From assembly GCF_012113595.1 (NCBI RefSeq), contig NZ_CP050831.1, positions 1,736,001 through 1,800,000 on the forward strand: a DNA stretch of 64,000 nucleotides, written 5' to 3'. Position 1 is the stretch's first letter; each line of letters starts with the position of its first letter. The notes under the pieces were generated by a model. It had not been told where the DNA came from, ran no database searches, and worked only from the letters and a program-made list of their open reading frames with translations. A program made the position numbers and the translations under genes. The DNA is from Bacteroides faecium (lineage in GTDB: Bacteria; Bacteroidota; Bacteroidia; Bacteroidales; Bacteroidaceae). Below are positions 1 to 8,608 of this stretch, in pieces.

Positions 1-840
1 GCCACTGCGCAGGATGTGTTCCTTGTTCGGGAAGATAGCGCGCATGCTTACAGAACCGGTGCTCTGGTCGATAACTCCCGTGATAGCGTCTACTTTACCT
101 TCAATGTTGTATTCGGTACCGTCAATCAACTGTAATTTAATGGCCGGTATTTTGCTGATTTCTTCTTTGATAGTGCTTCCTGACTTTGTCATGGCTAACA
201 GTTCCTTTTCCGTCATGGAGAAATATACATATACTTCTTCAATTTCAGAAACGGTAGTCATCGGAGTAGCGATAGAAGGGCTGACCAATGCTCCCAGACG
301 GTAAGGGATATTGTTGATAACACCGTCAGAAGGGCTCTTCACTTGTGTGAAAGAGAGGTTTTGCTGAGCGGTAGTCAACTGCGCCTGGGCTTGTGCCAGT
401 TGTGCCTGAGACTGTGCCAATGTATTTTCAGCCATCGACAGGTCATAGTCACTGATGATGTTCTTTTTGTTCAGTTCACGTTTGTTGTCCACCGTAATCT
501 GTTGGGTGCGTACTGCTGCTTCTGCTGTTGCAACTGCTGCTTTGGCTGTGCGTACTGCCGCTTCATATTGTGTGGGGTCAACGATGAACAGAACCTGTCC
601 TTTACGGACACTTGCTCCTTCGTCTACGCACAGTTTGGTGATGAAGCCCGACACTTGCGGACGGATTTCTACGTCTTGTTTGCCTTTAATGGTAGCCGGA
701 TAAGCTGTCGTTAGATTTGCAGTTGACTTTTGTAACTCCTGTACTGCATATTCCGGGACTTTTCCCGTGTCATTTCCCTTATTGCCGCAACTGGACAGAA
801 GGGCTAAGCAAAATGCAAATAAAACAATTCTACTTTTCAT
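1..840 (-). CDS. RND efflux periplasmic adaptor (AcrA/HlyD family), partial
   Basis: Membrane-fusion adaptor that links an inner-membrane RND pump to an outer-membrane channel. Only the first 280 codons lie in the window; the 3' end runs off the left edge. The start codon (838-840) opens a lipoprotein signal with lipobox LLSSC (Cys18). It is followed by a biotinyl/lipoyl-like half-motif around VRKGQVLFIVDP and a long alanine/glutamine-rich coiled-coil hairpin with AQAQLAQ-type repeats. The second lipoyl half carries SPSDGVINNIPYRLGALV, and the beta-barrel domain begins after it. This order is typical of AcrA/MexA proteins. The pump and channel genes would be expected beyond the left edge. The substrate cannot be told from sequence. 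Confidence 0.93.
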   Translation of the reverse strand, partial: MKSRIVLFAFCLALLSSCGNKGNDTGKVPEYAVQELQKSTANLTTAYPATIKGKQDVEIRPQVSGFITKLCVDEGASVRKGQVLFIVDPTQYEAAVRTAKAAVATAEAAVRTQQITVDNKRELNKKNIISDYDLSMAENTLAQSQAQLAQAQAQLTTAQQNLSFTQVKSPSDGVINNIPYRLGALVSPSIATPMTTVSEIEEVYVYFSMTEKELLAMTKSGSTIKEEISKIPAIKLQLIDGTEYNIEGKVDAITGVIDQSTGSVSMRAIFPNKEHILRSG

Positions 841-921
841 ACTTCTCAATTTATCTGTTTTTTAAAATTATGCGTTTTGTTGCACGTGTGTCATTCTCTT
901 GTATAGAGGGGGGATTTAAGG

Positions 922-961
922 AAAAAAGCCGGAAACTGATTCAATAGAATTAGTTTCCGGC
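922..961 (-). terminator. Rho-independent terminator of the beta-galactosidase gene
   Basis: Inverted repeat 928-942 / 947-961 (GCCGGAAACTGATTC against GAATTAGTTTCCGGC, one G-T mismatch, 4-nt loop). On the minus strand it is followed by six T residues (927-922). It lies 63 bases past the beta-galactosidase stop and separates that gene from the efflux adaptor. Confidence 0.85.
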
Positions 962-1023
962 TGCAAAAGTACTTTATTTTCGGTATTCTTGTACTCTGAT
1001 ACCGTGTTTTTTAACGATGTTTT

Positions 1024-4000
1024 TTACTTCAGTTTATGAGATACAGGCGACATGATGAAACTGAATTCATAATCCTGATAAGGAAGACGATACTTTTCTA
1101 ATGGTATAGCTCCCCAACTATTGACGCATGCCAATCCTGTCTGTACCTTGTCAATGCAGAAGTTTGTAAAGTTTGCTTTTTCAACTTCCGGTGAGTGGCG
1201 TTGGTCTTTGGCGTCGCCGTCATCCAATGATTCGATGGTATAGTTCAGAGCAGAAGCGGAGAACGGAGCTTCAGAAACGAACTGCAAGCCGTTGCCACCG
1301 ATGTTCAGCAGTCTCCACCAGCGAATATCAGTCTTCGTTCCGGTTTCCTGCGGACGGATATACGGATAGAATTGTTCTTCTACCGTCTGGCGGTATTTGC
1401 CTATCATGGCGCCGTGGTTACGGTCGGAATAGTTCTCTCCCGGACCGCGTCCGTAATATTCCACTTCGTTGAAAGCAAGAGGCATACGAAGCTGCATACC
1501 GAAGCGGAACATTTCAGAAACCTTCTTGCTCTTGTCGGCTTCCATTTTCTGAGTAACCTTCACTGCTCCCTTATTATTGATAGTATAAGTGAGGAATAAC
1601 TTGCCGCCTACCGATTTCATGTCATATTCTGCACGAACCACAGCTTGGTCGTTTTCGATAGCGTGCTTCAGAGATGTAAGTTTCAATTCCGGGTTTTTCC
1701 AAACTGCATATCTGCGTTGCAAGCCTGCTCCGAAATCATTATCGGTCGGCGCGCGCCAGAAATTGGGAGTCAGTTCGCTGCCATCTTCCATCATCTGCAT
1801 GCCGTTCACGTCGTAGCGGCAGAGGTAGCCGTTTTGCTTGTTGAAATCCATAGAGAAGTTTTCACCTTTGACAATCAGGTAGTAACGGTCGTTATCCAAG
1901 ATGCTGGGCACGGTGATTGCAAGGTTGGTGGCCTGTACGTTTTCCAGTTTGAGTTCCGGTGCTTTGTAGTCGCGGATACTTAACTGGTCGTAAGCGACCG
2001 TAGTTCCTGCCGGCAATAATGTTTCTGCGGCTTTCAGTTTATAGCTGACGTTGAGCAGCACTTCCTTGCAAGGGCAGATATTCTTCGTGTCAATCGGAAG
2101 CTGCACTTTGACAGTTTGTTGAGGTGCTGCTTTCAGGTCGGATACAATACCGGTCTGCACCACTTCTCCGTTTGCCAGTAATTGCCATTCCATATAATAT
2201 GAAGACAAGTCGCGGAAGAAGTTTTCGTTGAAGATGTTGATTTCACCTTTAGCGAGGTCGGCAGGAGTAGTCCAGATGTCCTGATAGAAATAAGCTACTT
2301 CGTAAGCATGCGGATTAGGTACGCGGTCCGGGCTGATTAAGCCGTTGTCGTTGAAGTTGTTGTCCGAACCGTCATATTTGTTGAAGTCGCCGCCGTAGCC
2401 GTAAATATCTACTCCGTCTTTGTTCTTCCAGTGGCAGGACTGGTCTACAAAGTCCCAGATAAATCCGCCTTGGTATTTCGGATACTTGCGGATGATGTCC
2501 CAGTATTCTTTGAATCCGCCTTGCGAGTTACCCATAGCGTGTGCGTATTCGCACTGAATCAACGGTTTCTGAATATCGCCTTCGCAGTATTTGATACAGT
2601 CTTCGTAGCCTAGATACATCGGGCAATAGATGTCTGTAAATTCGCTGGTGCGTGCTTGTTCGTATTGTACGGCGCGTGTTTTGTCTTCGTTCTTAATCCA
2701 GGTGTAGCATTTTTCAAAGTTCGGTCCCATGCCGGCTTCATTACCCAATGACCAGAAGATGATGGACGGGTGGTTGTAGCTGCGTTGTACATTACGTTGG
2801 TTGCGTTCCATGTGGGCTTTGGCATAACTCGGATTCTTTGCCAGTGTCTGGTCACCATATCCCATACCGTGAGATTCCACGTTGGCTTCGGCTACTACAT
2901 AGAGTCCGTATTGGTCGCAAAGGTCATACCAACGGTTGTCGTCCGGGTAGTGGCAGGTACGTACGGCGTTGATATTAAGCTCTTTCATTACTTTGATGTC
3001 TTGTAGCATACGTTCGAGAGAAACTACATAGCCGCCGTCCGGGTCCATTTCGTGGCGGTCGGCTCCCTTGAAGAGTACCGGTTGGCCGTTAACGAGTATC
3101 TGTCCGCCTTTCAGTTCGATTTTGCGGAAACCAACCTTTACGGGAATTACCTCTACCGTGCTATTGCCGTTTTTCAGGGTAGCAGTCAGTGTATAAAGAT
3201 TAGGTGTTTCAGCCGTCCATTTGGCAGGGTTGGAGATATTCAGTGTAGTGTTCAGCTTGCCCGAACCTTTCAGGTCGGCGGTAGCTACACTGTTGCCTTG
3301 GGCATCTGTCAGGTTTAAAGCCACTGTGCCGCTTCCTTTCAGGTCAACAGCGATATTCAGCGTAGCATCTTTATATTGACTGTCCAAATCGGGCGTTACA
3401 CGAATGTCCTGAATATATTTCTTGTCGCGTGCGTAGAGATAGCAGTCGCGTCCTACACCGGAGTAGCGAAAGAAGTCCTGGTCTTCCAGGTAACTGCCGT
3501 CGCACCAGCGGAATACTTGAAAAGCAATCACATTCTTACCCGGTTTCAGATAGTTGGTCAGGTTGAATTCAGCTTCCAGTTTGCTGTCTTCGCTATATCC
3601 TACATAGCGTCCGTTCACCCAAAGGTACATATTGGAAGTGACCGAACCGAAATGGGCAAAAATCTCTTTCCCTTTCCAGTCGGCAGGAACGGTGATTTCT
3701 TTTCGGTAAGAGCCTACATGGTTGTTCTCTGTCGGAACGTACGGCGGGTTGTTTTTGAACTGGCTTCTCCAGGCATATCCTACATTTACATAGATAGGAT
3801 CGCCATAGCCGTTCAGTTCCCATACACCGGGAACTTGAAGGTCGTCCCAGCCTTTGTCATTGAAATTAGTCTGGTAAAAGTCGGTCGGACGCGCTTCGGC
3901 ATGTCTCACCCAGTTGAATTTCCAAAGACCGTTCAGAGTCATGAAATTCGTGGAATTTTCTTTGATACCGGCCTTAGCTTCATCAGCCGATGCGTAAGCA

Positions 4001-4131
4001 AAGTAATTAGTGTGCATAGCAGAGCGGTTTGCGGAATTCACTTCCGGATCTTTCCACTCATTGAAGCTTTGCGCTTGAATCGCTGTCAGTCCCAATGCAG
4101 CCAAGCAGCAGGAGAGTAGTTGTTTCTTCAT
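1024..4131 (-). CDS. Secreted GH2 beta-galactosidase (LacZ-type, five-domain)
   Basis: Hydrolyses terminal beta-galactosides, probably in the periplasm. The 1035-residue protein has a Sec signal ending near AIQAQ (residue 21) and the full LacZ architecture. This is a sugar-binding jelly roll (about 50-230), an immunoglobulin-like domain, the TIM barrel (about 350-640), a second Ig-like domain and the C-terminal Bgal_small_N sandwich. The acid/base glutamate is in SLGNEAGMG and the nucleophile in QCEYAHAMGNS. The length matches the 1000-1050 residues usual for long GH2 beta-galactosidases. It is a single gene between terminators, with a TATCTTTG promoter box at 4165-4172. The natural substrate is not evident; other GH2 activities are less likely because of the LacZ-like C-terminal domain. 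Confidence 0.94.
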   Translation of the reverse strand: MKKQLLSCCLAALGLTAIQAQSFNEWKDPEVNSANRSAMHTNYFAYASADEAKAGIKENSTNFMTLNGLWKFNWVRHAEARPTDFYQTNFNDKGWDDLQVPGVWELNGYGDPIYVNVGYAWRSQFKNNPPYVPTENNHVGSYRKEITVPADWKGKEIFAHFGSVTSNMYLWVNGRYVGYSEDSKLEAEFNLTNYLKPGKNVIAFQVFRWCDGSYLEDQDFFRYSGVGRDCYLYARDKKYIQDIRVTPDLDSQYKDATLNIAVDLKGSGTVALNLTDAQGNSVATADLKGSGKLNTTLNISNPAKWTAETPNLYTLTATLKNGNSTVEVIPVKVGFRKIELKGGQILVNGQPVLFKGADRHEMDPDGGYVVSLERMLQDIKVMKELNINAVRTCHYPDDNRWYDLCDQYGLYVVAEANVESHGMGYGDQTLAKNPSYAKAHMERNQRNVQRSYNHPSIIFWSLGNEAGMGPNFEKCYTWIKNEDKTRAVQYEQARTSEFTDIYCPMYLGYEDCIKYCEGDIQKPLIQCEYAHAMGNSQGGFKEYWDIIRKYPKYQGGFIWDFVDQSCHWKNKDGVDIYGYGGDFNKYDGSDNNFNDNGLISPDRVPNPHAYEVAYFYQDIWTTPADLAKGEINIFNENFFRDLSSYYMEWQLLANGEVVQTGIVSDLKAAPQQTVKVQLPIDTKNICPCKEVLLNVSYKLKAAETLLPAGTTVAYDQLSIRDYKAPELKLENVQATNLAITVPSILDNDRYYLIVKGENFSMDFNKQNGYLCRYDVNGMQMMEDGSELTPNFWRAPTDNDFGAGLQRRYAVWKNPELKLTSLKHAIENDQAVVRAEYDMKSVGGKLFLTYTINNKGAVKVTQKMEADKSKKVSEMFRFGMQLRMPLAFNEVEYYGRGPGENYSDRNHGAMIGKYRQTVEEQFYPYIRPQETGTKTDIRWWRLLNIGGNGLQFVSEAPFSASALNYTIESLDDGDAKDQRHSPEVEKANFTNFCIDKVQTGLACVNSWGAIPLEKYRLPYQDYEFSFIMSPVSHKLK

Positions 4132-4164
4132 GGGTTTTTTGTATTAGGTTTGAATTTCGGGAGC

Positions 4165-4172
4165 CAAAGATA
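4165..4172 (-). promoter_or_regulatory. -7 promoter box for the beta-galactosidase gene
   Basis: On the minus strand this reads TATCTTTG, an exact Bacteroides TAnnTTTG box, 33 bases before the start codon. No clear TTG -33 element is present at the usual spacing. Confidence 0.55.
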
Positions 4173-4271
4173 AGGATTATTTTAATGAGTGAAGGGCAAA
4201 AAATCATTCAATTAAGGCTAGTTTTTAATAAATTAAGCATGTTGTCGGTATTAATCTATGCTTATGGAAAT

Positions 4272-4323
4272 AAAAAAGACGTGAGATGCTGTTCTGGTTG
4301 GAAGTAGAAACAGTATCTCACGT
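4272..4323 (-). terminator. Terminator belonging to a lost HU-family gene
   Basis: Hairpin with ACGTGAGAT (4279-4287) pairing with ATCTCACGT (4315-4323) and further imperfect pairing inside. The minus strand continues into six T residues (4277-4272). It sits just past the 3' remnant at 4363, so it appears to be that dead gene's original terminator. Confidence 0.7.
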
Positions 4324-4362
4324 TCAATAAAGCTAGCCGTTAGCTCTCAGGTATATCAGATT

Positions 4363-4458
4363 TTATGCTGCGGGATCCGGAGTCTCACCGCTGTCGCCGC
4401 CATCCGGGTTCTCGATATGAATCTGCATCATGTACAAGCAGGACAATCGTTTAACAGT
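4363..4458 (-). pseudogene. 3' remnant of an HU-family DNA-binding protein
   Basis: A short minus-strand frame ending in a TAA at 4363-4365 encodes IENPDGGDSGETPDPAA. This is an acidic Gly/Asp/Pro tail of the kind that ends many Bacteroides HU-HIG DNA-binding proteins. Nothing upstream resembles an HU domain: the frame runs directly into the antisense of the ATPase fragment that begins near 4417, so the junction probably lies within a few bases of 4415. The following terminator supports a real former 3' end. The family call rests only on the tail and is tentative. Confidence 0.45.
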
Positions 4459-5094
4459 TTAGGGCAGCTTGAAATATCGAAGATTGCTTTGGAAGAGATT
4501 CTTCAGAATGCTCTTTGTCACCGCGAATATATAAAACAGTCTCCTATCCGTCTGCTCATTTTCGATAATCGCATCGAAATTATCAGTCCGGGGGCATTAC
4601 CTGATGGTCTTACAATAGAGGATATAAAGTTGGGAAATACTGTCTAACATAACACTCTCATTGCTATTTTCTGTACTCGCACCATGCTCTACCGAGGGTT
4701 TGGTACCGGTATCATCCGTGCTCTGAAAGAAGAAACTCACATTGAATTTATCAACGATGAGGTAGGTAATCAGTTTACTACCATCATTCGTCGTGACGAA
4801 ATAAGTAAGGAGAAAAGTAAGGGAGAAGTTGATGAAAGTAAGGTAAATGATGATAAAAGTAAGGTGCAGAGTCGAGAAGTAAGGGATAAAGGTAAGGGAC
4901 AAATAAACAAAAGTAAGGGAGAAATAATTCGTCTGATGAGTGAGAGTCCCATGATAACAATGCCTGAAATTGCACAAACTCTATCTTTATCGCTTAGTGG
5001 CGTAGAAAAAGCTGTGCGACAACTTAGAGAAGCCGGGATTATAAAACGTGAAGGTTCTACTAAAGCCGGTAGATGGATGATTCTTTCAAAGTAA
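4417..5094 (+). pseudogene. Broken AlbA_2/HATPase_c_4 type transcriptional regulator fragment
   Basis: Remnant of the ATP-binding regulators with an N-terminal AlbA_2 domain, a divergent GHKL ATPase and a C-terminal winged helix. The first piece reads EISKIALEEILQNALCHREY and later IISPGALPDGLTIEDIKLGN, which fits the ATPase domain. An in-frame TAA at 4645-4647 interrupts it. The same frame resumes with TLIAIFCTRTMLYRGFGTGI, then a lysine/serine-rich linker with EKSKGE-, DKSK- and NKSKGE-type repeats. It ends in a helix-turn-helix (MPEIAQTLSLSLSGVEKAVR). The whole AlbA_2 domain is missing from the 5' side. A downstream restart at 4684 could still make a 136-residue linker-HTH protein, but this is probably a decaying gene. 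Confidence 0.7.
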
Positions 5095-5103
5095 GATGGA
5101 TAA

Positions 5104-5307
5104 TTAGATTTCCATCGCTTTGGCATACACCACCTGTTTCTCAGCTCCGTAACGAATCAGGCACGGGTATTTTTTGAGATGTTCATTGATTATAGTCAGG
5201 CATTCTTCTTCACTGCGTCCTTTTGAAAACACGCGGGAATGGAGTGGTTGCTGTTCGCCTGTTTGTTGGATATCAGGTGTTTCGTAGAGGTCGTAATGTA
5301 TGCTCAT
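5104..5307 (-). pseudogene. Internally deleted HU-family DNA-binding protein remnant
   Basis: The start MSIHYDLYETPDIQQTGEQQ is the characteristic N-terminus of Bacteroides HU-HIG proteins, and PLHSRVFSKG follows. The next residues (EEECLTIINEHLKKYPC, then IRYGAEKQVVYAK) resemble the C-terminal winged-helix-like extension seen in some of these proteins. The entire DNA-binding beta-arm region between is absent. The reading frame remains open over 67 codons, so a small product is possible, but about two thirds of the family length is gone. An upstream in-frame ATG at 5337 is less likely as start because the family motif begins at 5307. The family assignment is from memory of homologues. Confidence 0.5.
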
Positions 5308-5337
5308 ATTCGTTATTGAATAGTCTACTTTGCACAT

Positions 5338-5854
5338 AACTGTATGGAAAGGAATGAAACGGATTTTCGAACAAGTGCTATACTCTATGTCTGAATGTAA
5401 ATATTATTATAATAAAGGAAGTGTTAAGTACAAAACAACTGACTGAAAGTTGTCAATAAAACCCTTAAAGGTTCCAAGTGAGGGAATCAATTTCGTAAAG
5501 TCCTGTAACATAAATGATTACCCCCTTGCTTTTTTTCTTTAAAACCAACGACCCGTTTCTCACCGAGAAACAACCTGTTCGACACCGAGAAACACTTTGT
5601 TTCTCGGTGAGAAACGAATCGACTGGTAAAGTCTTAAACTTAAATAAAGGTAATTGTTCGTCTCTTTTACTTTTGAATCTTCTATCGTAGAAATATGTAT
5701 GTTAAATATATTTCAAAGATAATCTTGTCATGCCTAAAATATAATAATGGGAAAAAGAAATAAAACTCTCATGAAGATTGTTTATTACTCTAAGCTACTC
5801 TTTCGTTTTTTAATAAATTAGCTAGAAAGTATGGTGTTTATTGGATAAGAACAC
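5338..5854. other. Gene-free intergenic region
   Basis: About 500 AT-rich bases with no credible coding frame on either strand. The only structure seen is the palindromic repeat array at 5555-5615. It separates the fragment graveyard from the next transcription unit. Confidence 0.7.
5555..5615. repeat. 22-bp-period palindromic repeat array, locus A
   Basis: Three 17-bp units start at 5555, 5577 and 5599, exactly 22 bases apart, separated by 5-base spacers. Units 1 and 3 are GTTTCTC-NNN-GAGAAAC with perfect 7-bp arms; the centre is ACC in the first and GGT in the third, so they are in opposite orientation. Unit 2 (GTTCGACACCGAGAAAC) keeps only the right arm. The same unit and period recur at 36308-36393. 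No protein-binding identity is known to me. Confidence 0.8.
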
Positions 5855-5855
5855 T

Positions 5856-5863
5856 TATTTTTG
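5856..5863 (+). promoter_or_regulatory. -7 promoter box abutting the Ig-like lipoprotein start
   Basis: TATTTTTG matches TAnnTTTG exactly. Only four bases (CAGC) separate it from the ATG at 5868, so transcription would begin at or beside the start codon. Confidence 0.6.
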
Positions 5864-5867
5864 CAGC

Positions 5868-7778
5868 ATGTTACAATTTGAGAATCAAAAGATAAACCAA
5901 ATAGTCCGCAAGGCGCTCCCGGTAGTAACGCTGGTAGCCATGTTATACTCCTGTGCCAGCATCGGGCGACCGGACGGGGGACCTTATGATGAGACTCCAC
6001 CCCGCTTCATTGGCAGTACTCCTGCTGCCGGTGCAATAAATAATGAAAGGACGAAAGTTTCTTTGTTATTTGACGAGTTTATAAAGTTGGAGAAAGCGAC
6101 CGAGAAAGTAGTCGTTTCCCCACCTCAAATACAGCAACCCGAAATCAAGGCTTCCGGAAAGAGAATACAAGTGAACCTGCTTGATTCTTTGAAACCGAAC
6201 ACTACTTATACCATTGACTTCTCGGATGCCATCGTCGATAATAATGAAGGTAATCCGTTGGGTAACTTTGCGTTTACCTTTTCTACCGGTGCCCAGATTG
6301 ACACCATGGAAGTATCTGGAACGATACTTGATGCCTCTAATTTGGAACCAATCAAAGGTATCTTGGTCGGACTGCATTCCAATCTGAACGATTCGGCTTT
6401 CAACAAACTGCCCTTTGACCGTGTGGCGCGTACGGACAGTCGCGGACGTTTTTCTATTCGTGGTATAGCTCCCGGCAAATACCGTATTTACGGACTGATG
6501 GATGCCGACCAGAACTTTACTTTCAATCAGAAGAGCGAGATGATTGCTTTCCATGATTCTCTGATTATCCCCCGCATGGAAGAACGTATCCGTATGGATA
6601 CTGCCTGGGTGGACTCACTGACTTATGATACGATTGTTGAGAAGAAGTATATGCATTATCTGCCGGACGATGTAATTCTCCGGGCTTTCAAGGAACTGAA
6701 CTATTCGCAATATCTTATCAAGTCCGAAAGACTTGTTCCGCATAAGTTTACTTTCTATTTTGCGGGTAAGGCAGACACTTTGCCTGTACTGAAAGGATTA
6801 AACTTCGACGAAAAGGATGCTTTTATCATCGAGAAGAATCAGCGGAACGATACGATTCATTATTGGGTAAAGGATTCTTTGCTCTTCAAGCAGGATACGC
6901 TTGCCATGAGCCTGACTTATCTTTATACAGATACCTTGAACCAGCTAGTACCCCGTACGGATACGCTGAACCTGGTCTCGAAGCAGAAATATAAGAAAGA
7001 CGAGCCGGAAAAGGAGAAGAAGAAAAAGAAGAAAAAGAAAGATGAAGAGGAAGAGCCGGAACCGACGAAATTCTTGCCGGTGAATGTTAGCGCGCCTTCG
7101 TCAATGGATGTATATGGATATATATCTTTGAATTTTGAAGAGCCTATTGCCAGCTTTGACAGTGCGGCCATTCATCTGCGGCAAAAGGTGGATACGCTTT
7201 GGCAGGATATACCGTTCGAGTTTGGACGGGATTCTCTGAATCAGAAGAAGTTTAATCTGTATTATGATTGGGAACCGACTTTTGAATATGAGTTTGAGGT
7301 GGACTCTACGGCTTTCCACGGTATATACGGATTGTTTACCGACAAGATAAAACAAGGATTTAAGGTACGTAGTGAGGATGAATATTTCACACTTCATTTC
7401 AACGTGACAGGAGCTGATTCTTTGGCATTCGTCGAATTGCTTGATGCGCAAGATAAGGTGGTCCGTAAGCGGAGAGTGGAGAAGGATGGAATGGTTGATT
7501 TCTACTTCCTGAATCCGGGAAAATATGCAGCCAGACTGATTAATGACACAAATGGAAACGGAGAATGGGACACGGGAGACTTTGCGAAGGGTTTGCAACC
7601 GGAAGCGGTCTTCTATTATCCGACAATATTAGAGTACAAAGCGTTGTGGGACGTGACACAACCATGGGATATTCATGCGACCCCTGTGGATAAACAGAAA
7701 CCGGATGAGCTTAAAAAACAAAAACCAGATGAAGACAAGAAGAAAAAAGATAGAAATAATCAGAACAGGCGCCGTTAG
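5868..7778 (+). CDS. Ig-like domain lipoprotein (SbsA-type Ig, Big_5)
   Basis: A 636-residue predicted lipoprotein of unproven function. The chosen start gives a signal peptide with lipobox LYSC (Cys29). An earlier in-frame ATG at 5841 would add residues before the signal and would lie upstream of the promoter box. After ASIGRPDGGPYDETPP comes a bacterial Ig-like domain (about 40-140, ending in NFAFTFSTG). A carboxypeptidase-regulatory-like beta-sandwich follows (VSGTILD ... GILVGLHSN ... GKYRIYGLMDADQNF). A striking lysine then glutamate tract lies near residues 372-401, and the C-terminus is also lysine-rich. Proteins of this type are common in Bacteroidetes and are often annotated Ig-like or DUF-containing. 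The downstream DUF3108 gene overlaps it, so the two are probably co-transcribed and functionally linked in the envelope. Confidence 0.88.
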   Translation: MLQFENQKINQIVRKALPVVTLVAMLYSCASIGRPDGGPYDETPPRFIGSTPAAGAINNERTKVSLLFDEFIKLEKATEKVVVSPPQIQQPEIKASGKRIQVNLLDSLKPNTTYTIDFSDAIVDNNEGNPLGNFAFTFSTGAQIDTMEVSGTILDASNLEPIKGILVGLHSNLNDSAFNKLPFDRVARTDSRGRFSIRGIAPGKYRIYGLMDADQNFTFNQKSEMIAFHDSLIIPRMEERIRMDTAWVDSLTYDTIVEKKYMHYLPDDVILRAFKELNYSQYLIKSERLVPHKFTFYFAGKADTLPVLKGLNFDEKDAFIIEKNQRNDTIHYWVKDSLLFKQDTLAMSLTYLYTDTLNQLVPRTDTLNLVSKQKYKKDEPEKEKKKKKKKKDEEEEPEPTKFLPVNVSAPSSMDVYGYISLNFEEPIASFDSAAIHLRQKVDTLWQDIPFEFGRDSLNQKKFNLYYDWEPTFEYEFEVDSTAFHGIYGLFTDKIKQGFKVRSEDEYFTLHFNVTGADSLAFVELLDAQDKVVRKRRVEKDGMVDFYFLNPGKYAARLINDTNGNGEWDTGDFAKGLQPEAVFYYPTILEYKALWDVTQPWDIHATPVDKQKPDELKKQKPDEDKKKKDRNNQNRRR

Positions 7779-8598
7779 CTTTCGTCGCAGCTTGATTATC
7801 GGAACCGTGGTATTACTGATGGGAATTTTCGCTCTTCCCGCCAATGCCCAATGTGAGGCGAAGAACGAGGCGTTTCAAACCGGCGAACACGTGATGTACG
7901 ACTTGTACTTCAACTGGAAGTTTGTCTGGGTGAAAGCCGGACTTGCCAGTCTGACGACCAATGCGACTACTTACCACTCGGAACCTGCTTACCGGATGAA
8001 CCTGCTCGCTTTGGGCAGTAAACGGGCGGATTTCTTTTTCAAGATGCGTGATACGCTGACTTGTGTGATTGGTGAAAAACTGGAGCCGCGTTATTTCCGT
8101 AAAGGTGCCGAGGAAGGAAAACGTTACACAGTAGATGAGGCTTGGTTCTCATATAAAGACGGGCTCTGCTTTGTCAACCAGAAGCGTACATACCGTGATG
8201 GAGCGTTTGATGAATCGGAAGAAAGTGACAGCCGCTGTATTTACGATATGCTGAGTATCCTGGCACAGGCACGTTCTTATGACCCTGCTGATTATAAAGT
8301 AGGAGAGAAGATCAAGTTCCCGATGGCTACGGGACGTAAGGTGGAAGAGCAGACGCTTATCTATCGCGGAAAGGAAAATGTAAAAGCCGAAAATGGGGTT
8401 ACTTATCGTTGCCTGATTTTCTCATTGGTCGAATATGATAAGAAAGGAAAAGAAAAAGAAGTCATTACTTTCTTTGTGACGGATGACTTGAACCATCTTC
8501 CGGTTCGTCTGGATTTGTTCCTGAATTTTGGTTCGGCAAAGGCGTTCCTGAATGATGTTCGGGGAAATCGGCATCCGATGACTTCTATCGTAAAATAA
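7729..8598 (+). CDS. DUF3108 domain exported protein
   Basis: A 289-residue protein with a basic N-terminus, a hydrophobic segment (LIIGTVVLLMGIFALP) and a signal cleavage site near ANAQ. The rest is the DUF3108 fold: GEHVMYDLYFNWKFVWVKAG at the front, then the central SRCIYDMLSILAQAR region and a C-terminal DDLNHLPVRLDLFLNFGSAK. Function is unknown, with a periplasmic beta-barrel-like location likely. It overlaps the 3' end of the Ig-like lipoprotein gene by 50 bases in another frame, which implies translational coupling. An earlier ATG at 7675 exists, but the start at 7729 gives a normal-length signal peptide. Confidence 0.85.
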   Translation: MKTRRKKIEIIRTGAVSFRRSLIIGTVVLLMGIFALPANAQCEAKNEAFQTGEHVMYDLYFNWKFVWVKAGLASLTTNATTYHSEPAYRMNLLALGSKRADFFFKMRDTLTCVIGEKLEPRYFRKGAEEGKRYTVDEAWFSYKDGLCFVNQKRTYRDGAFDESEESDSRCIYDMLSILAQARSYDPADYKVGEKIKFPMATGRKVEEQTLIYRGKENVKAENGVTYRCLIFSLVEYDKKGKEKEVITFFVTDDLNHLPVRLDLFLNFGSAKAFLNDVRGNRHPMTSIVK

Positions 8599-8608
8599 GT
8601 AGAGAATA

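Noticed and set aside
343..714. A cysteine-rich open frame on the plus strand
   Set aside because: It mirrors the coiled-coil and lipoyl part of the efflux adaptor on the minus strand; the repeated Cys codons are the reverse of Ala/Gln codons there.
3376..4119. A 247-codon open frame on the plus strand
   Set aside because: It is fully antisense to the beta-galactosidase gene, whose domains and catalytic motifs are intact; no family signature or promoter supports the plus-strand frame.
4363..5307. One HU-family gene split by insertion of the ATPase fragment
   Set aside because: The piece at 5104-5307 seems to carry its own C-terminal extension and stop, so it and the tail at 4363 more likely come from two different HU-family genes. 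The idea is not fully excluded.
5555..5615. CRISPR-like array
   Set aside because: The units are palindromic and regularly spaced, but spacers are only 5 bases and there are no cas genes in the window.
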